Below, piece after piece: positions 5,729-7,383 of a stretch of DNA of 7,383 nt. The translations under genes and the position numbers were made by a program. This DNA is from Bryobacterales bacterium. GTDB taxonomy: Bacteria; Acidobacteriota; Terriglobia; Bryobacterales; Bryobacteraceae. The stretch is taken from contig PKYZ01000550.1 in NCBI GenBank assembly GCA_003132865.1, forward strand, positions 1-7,383, given 5' to 3'. Within the stretch, counting starts at the first letter, position 1; every line of letters starts with the position of its first letter. The notes under the pieces are model-generated. The model made no database searches. It saw only the letters and a list, made by a program, of their open reading frames with translations, and was not told the origin of the DNA.

Positions 5729-5745
5729 GCGGCCTCTCAGGCCGC
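5729..5745. repeat. Hairpin 3
   Basis: GCGGCCT-CTC-AGGCCGC is a perfect 7-bp stem with a 3-nt loop. The centre CCT-CTC-AGG resembles hairpins 1 and 4 while the outer stem differs. Confidence 0.75.
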
Positions 5746-5788
5746 CCGGACAGGCTTTCAATAGCTTACGGTGGGTTTTCGACTGTGC

Positions 5789-5808
5789 GCGGGTCCTCCA
5801 GGACCCGC
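5789..5808. repeat. Hairpin 4
   Basis: GCGGGTCCT-CC-AGGACCCGC is a perfect 9-bp stem with a 2-nt CC loop. Confidence 0.8.
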
Positions 5809-5809
5809 C

Positions 5810-5824
5810 CTTCGGCGAGCGAAG
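5810..5824. repeat. Hairpin 5
   Basis: CTTCG-GCGAG-CGAAG is a 5-bp stem with a 5-nt loop, one base after hairpin 4. It is short and could be chance on its own. Confidence 0.45.
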
Positions 5825-5835
5825 CACCCCCACAG

Positions 5836-5853
5836 CACAGGTTCTAGCCTGTG
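5836..5853. repeat. Hairpin 6
   Basis: CACAGG-TTCTAG-CCTGTG is a perfect 6-bp stem with a 6-nt loop. TTCTAGC (5842-5848, loop plus first stem base) is complementary to GCTAGAA at 5879-5885, so a longer-range pairing is also possible. Confidence 0.65.
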
Positions 5854-5929
5854 ACGTGGGCGTGTTCGCCCCAACCGCGCTAGAAGCTAGACGGTCCCGG
5901 ATTACCGGAGCCGGAGGGCCTCTGGGGGT

Positions 5930-5955
5930 GTTTCGCAAAGGGTCCTTTGTGAAAC
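5930..5955. repeat. Hairpin 7, 12-bp stem
   Basis: GTTTCGCAAAGG (5930-5941) pairs with CCTTTGTGAAAC (5944-5955) at 11 of 12 positions plus one G-T/U wobble, around a GT centre. It is the longest of the cluster and lies 37 bases past the stop of the minus-strand toxin-like gene, so it is the best candidate terminator for it. There is no clear T-tract. Confidence 0.8.
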
Positions 5956-5991
5956 GTGCAGCAACCATCCCTCGCACGTGAGTGGCTAATG

Positions 5992-6930
5992 CTAATGGTT
6001 CAGCGGTCCTGGATCGCCCGGCGGCACCGCAGGGTCCATCGGTGGCTTTGGATACTCACCCCTCGAAATGAATTTGAATTGGCCCGTCTCCCTAGTCAGG
6101 GCGTTTCGCATGTAATGAATTTGTATTTTGTTGCCGTCACGGGCATAGGTTATGTACTCGAATTTTTCCCAACCGCGACTGCTATATCGCGGGTCGCCAA
6201 ATGGTCCACTCATGATTCTTCGGCCTGCGCCAGTCTTGGCTTGCTCTATCGCAATCTGCTCATCTAAGGTTTGAGCTTCCGTCCACTCAAATCCTAATCT
6301 CTGAGACTGGACAGACGCGGCCCCGCGGATTTCACTGACTGCTTCGAAGGCCTTGTCCAGAATGATGGCGGCCAGCCCGTCAACGCCAATTACGGCAATG
6401 GCACGCGCAAAATGATCCGCTGCTCGATCAATGTCTCGATCTGTCTGAGCGCGTGTTGCGGTAGTGACGAACTGATGTAAATCCCTACTGACATTCAGCG
6501 CATCAGGGCCGAGGGTCCAAACTCCCCACCCGATCAGTACTACATCTACAACTTCACCTATCCCAATCCAGTGCGAGCCGACCCCGGCGGCTGCAATTAC
6601 GCCAAATATTGATAGGGCTTTTGGCGTCAGCATTTCAGCAAGCTTTTCTCGAACATCACGAGGCAACTTCGGGAACGCACGTTCTATAGCGAGCTTCAGC
6701 TTCTCAATATCGCTCTCGTTAGCAACAATCTGCTTTCGTCGTAACGCTGATTCCCAATCAAAGTGCCTCCCAGCCGGCGAATCCGGGTGGGGAACACCTG
6801 ACCATGAATAGCTGGTGAATCCGGGAGGGCGCGAACGTCCGGTACCTGATCCGCCAGAAGGTGAGTCCGGGTGAGCGAAGGTATCGGGATGCAACCAACT
6901 GCGGAATCGCTCTCGCCAATCCTCCGGCAT
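5992..6930 (-). CDS. Polymorphic-toxin-like protein: hydrophobic pre-toxin region and C-terminal domain
   Basis: This encodes 312 aa from ATG 6930, preferred because the bases just upstream are AT-rich and promoter-like. GTG at 6993 is in frame (adds 21 basic residues, weak GGA upstream) and cannot be excluded; neither start has a good ribosome binding site. Residues 1-60 are Pro/Gly/Ser-rich with repeated HPD (HPDTFAHPDSPSGG, PHPDSPAG). Residues 73-102 are a charged helix. Residues 103-147 are hydrophobic and glycine-rich (ALSIFGVIAAAGVGSHWIGI, then VVDVVLIGWGVW), and 150-195 are helical with a second hydrophobic patch. This middle part resembles pre-toxin regions of secretion-system effectors (recalled likeness). 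The C-terminal domain, about 243-290, has GDPRYS, GWEKFEYI and GNKIQIHYMRN, then TGQFKF, and a Pro-rich tail. This looks like a small beta-rich toxin or nuclease-type domain of unknown activity. No immunity gene is seen downstream. Composition is AT-richer than the gdh/carB/thyX region, suggesting transfer. Confidence 0.7.
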   Translation of the reverse strand: MPEDWRERFRSWLHPDTFAHPDSPSGGSGTGRSRPPGFTSYSWSGVPHPDSPAGRHFDWESALRRKQIVANESDIEKLKLAIERAFPKLPRDVREKLAEMLTPKALSIFGVIAAAGVGSHWIGIGEVVDVVLIGWGVWTLGPDALNVSRDLHQFVTTATRAQTDRDIDRAADHFARAIAVIGVDGLAAIILDKAFEAVSEIRGAASVQSQRLGFEWTEAQTLDEQIAIEQAKTGAGRRIMSGPFGDPRYSSRGWEKFEYITYARDGNKIQIHYMRNALTRETGQFKFISRGEYPKPPMDPAVPPGDPGPLNH

Positions 6931-6945
6931 TGTTTGTTTGACAAG

Positions 6946-6951
6946 AATTGT
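6946..6951 (-). promoter_or_regulatory. Possible -10 box for the toxin-like gene
   Basis: TACAAT on the minus strand lies 16 bases upstream of ATG 6930 in an AT-rich stretch. No good -35 was found at the usual distance, so support is weak. If it is real, transcription would start near 6939 and exclude the GTG at 6993. Confidence 0.25.
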
Positions 6952-7020
6952 ATCACTAAGTTTTGCTTTGCAGCGCTTGCGCTTCAGGGCCACGCTTTAG
7001 TTCCAGAATGGGTAAGTTTT

Positions 7021-7066
7021 GCAAACATTGCCGGAAGGCCCGTAAATAAAGGGCTTGGCATGTTGC
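7021..7066. repeat. Imperfect dyad between the divergent toxin-like and recombinase genes
   Basis: All 16 bases of the right arm (7051-7066) can pair in order with the 21-base left arm (7021-7041) if five left-arm bases are bulged out. The loop is AT-rich (7042-7050). The arms read GCAAACATTGCC...AAGGCCC and GGGCTTGGCATGTTGC. It ends 26 bases before the recombinase ATG, where a resolvase would be expected to bind its own promoter/res region. The bulges make this tentative. Confidence 0.3.
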
Positions 7067-7091
7067 AAATGTCTAGTGCAAAATGGAGGGC

Positions 7092-7383
7092 ATGAAATAC
7101 GGCTACGCCCGCGTCTCGACCGACGACCAGATCCCTGCCCTCCAGCTCGCGGCCCTGAAGAAGGCCGGATGCAAAACCATTTTCAAAGACGACGGTTTAT
7201 CAGGAGCCACGACCAAGCGCCCTGCCCTGCTCCGGCGCTTGAAGAAACTGGAACACGGCGACACGCTCACGGTGTGGAAGCTCGACCGGTTAGGCCGCAG
7301 CTTGCGCGACCTGATAAAGATGCTCGACGACTTCAAAACGCAGGGCGTGAAATTCCGTTCCCTCACGGAGGCAATCGACACCG
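7092..7383 (+). CDS. Serine site-specific recombinase (resolvase/invertase), N-terminal part
   Basis: At least 97 residues are visible and the gene continues past the right edge. MKYGYARVSTDDQ is the classic resolvase/invertase N-terminus with catalytic Ser9 and Arg7. Arg43 (TKRPAL), Asp65, Arg66 and Arg69 (KLDRLGRSL) match the active-site positions of gamma-delta resolvase-type enzymes, and FRSLTEAIDT is the usual end of that core. The enzyme makes a phosphoserine link with DNA and resolves, inverts or integrates DNA at short sites. ATG 7092 is chosen by comparison with family N-termini. ATG 7083 is in frame (adds MEG), and the only GGAGG (7085-7089) is too close to 7092 to choose between them. 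It is transcribed away from the toxin-like gene with about 160 bases between. Whether it is Tn3-resolvase-like, a Pin-type invertase or a longer recombinase depends on sequence outside the window. Confidence 0.93.
   Translation, partial: MKYGYARVSTDDQIPALQLAALKKAGCKTIFKDDGLSGATTKRPALLRRLKKLEHGDTLTVWKLDRLGRSLRDLIKMLDDFKTQGVKFRSLTEAIDT

Larger units (their letters stand above)
5632..5991. other. Hairpin-rich noncoding gap between convergent genes
   Basis: No supported gene was found in these 360 bases. They contain at least seven short inverted repeats (each listed separately) between the thyX remnant and the end of the toxin-like gene. A 142-aa minus-strand open frame here is arginine/proline-rich, crosses every hairpin and reads into the thyX 3' end, so it is probably a GC-driven artefact. 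Confidence 0.65.

Noticed and set aside
5637..5955. Hairpin cluster as a CRISPR array
   Set aside because: The hairpins differ in sequence and spacing. There are no identical repeats of 25-37 bases with unique spacers and no cas gene.
5549..5977. 142-aa minus-strand open frame through the hairpin cluster, considered as a possible immunity gene
   Set aside because: It is Arg/Pro-rich, has no ribosome binding site, runs through every hairpin and overlaps the thyX 3' end antisense. There is no support as an immunity protein.

Overview
The window looks like part of a high-GC soil-type bacterial chromosome, most likely Acidobacteriota of the Solibacter/Bryobacter kind. This is an inference. It rests on the small coiled-coil protein, the secreted lactonase-like propeller, the ThyX-like fragment and the dense intergenic palindromes; no rRNA or other taxonomic marker is present. 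It is an accessory, rearranged region: intact secreted and mobile-type genes lie between broken copies of core metabolic genes.

Layout, left to right. (1) Positions 1-106 carry the start of a glutamate dehydrogenase gene (minus strand, running off the left edge) and its leader. (2) A two-gene minus-strand operon (2650 to 240) has a good sigma70-type promoter at 2700-2728. It encodes a secreted protein with a HEMGE metal-site-like motif and, 32 nt later, a secreted beta-propeller of the lactonase/YVTN type. (3) Positions 2873-3458 hold a second glutamate dehydrogenase copy with the same leader. It has a 2-nt frameshift at its start and lacks the whole NAD-binding domain, so it is a pseudogene. 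The two gdh 5' ends are a near-identical ~105-bp direct repeat flanking the secreted operon. (4) A small intact coiled-coil gene (3747-4094) has a 21-bp internal tandem repeat and lies between two diverged ~28-bp direct repeats. (5) Positions 4095-4398 are noncoding and hold a 20-bp-stem inverted repeat. (6) A 5'-truncated, frameshifted carB end (minus) and a 5'-truncated, frameshifted thyX-like end (plus) meet head to head at about 5008-5012, a rearrangement junction. (7) Positions 5632-5991 are noncoding and hold a cluster of at least seven short hairpins. (8) A minus-strand, AT-richer gene (6930 to 5992) has the architecture of a polymorphic-toxin-like protein with no visible immunity partner. 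(9) A divergent serine recombinase gene runs off the right edge.

The secreted pair is probably co-transcribed and works in the envelope or outside the cell. The recombinase and toxin-like gene suggest mobile-element traffic, and the broken gdh, carB and thyX pieces look like scars of duplication and deletion. Several frameshifts fall in short homopolymer or dinucleotide runs, so some could be residual consensus errors. The truncations cannot be explained that way.
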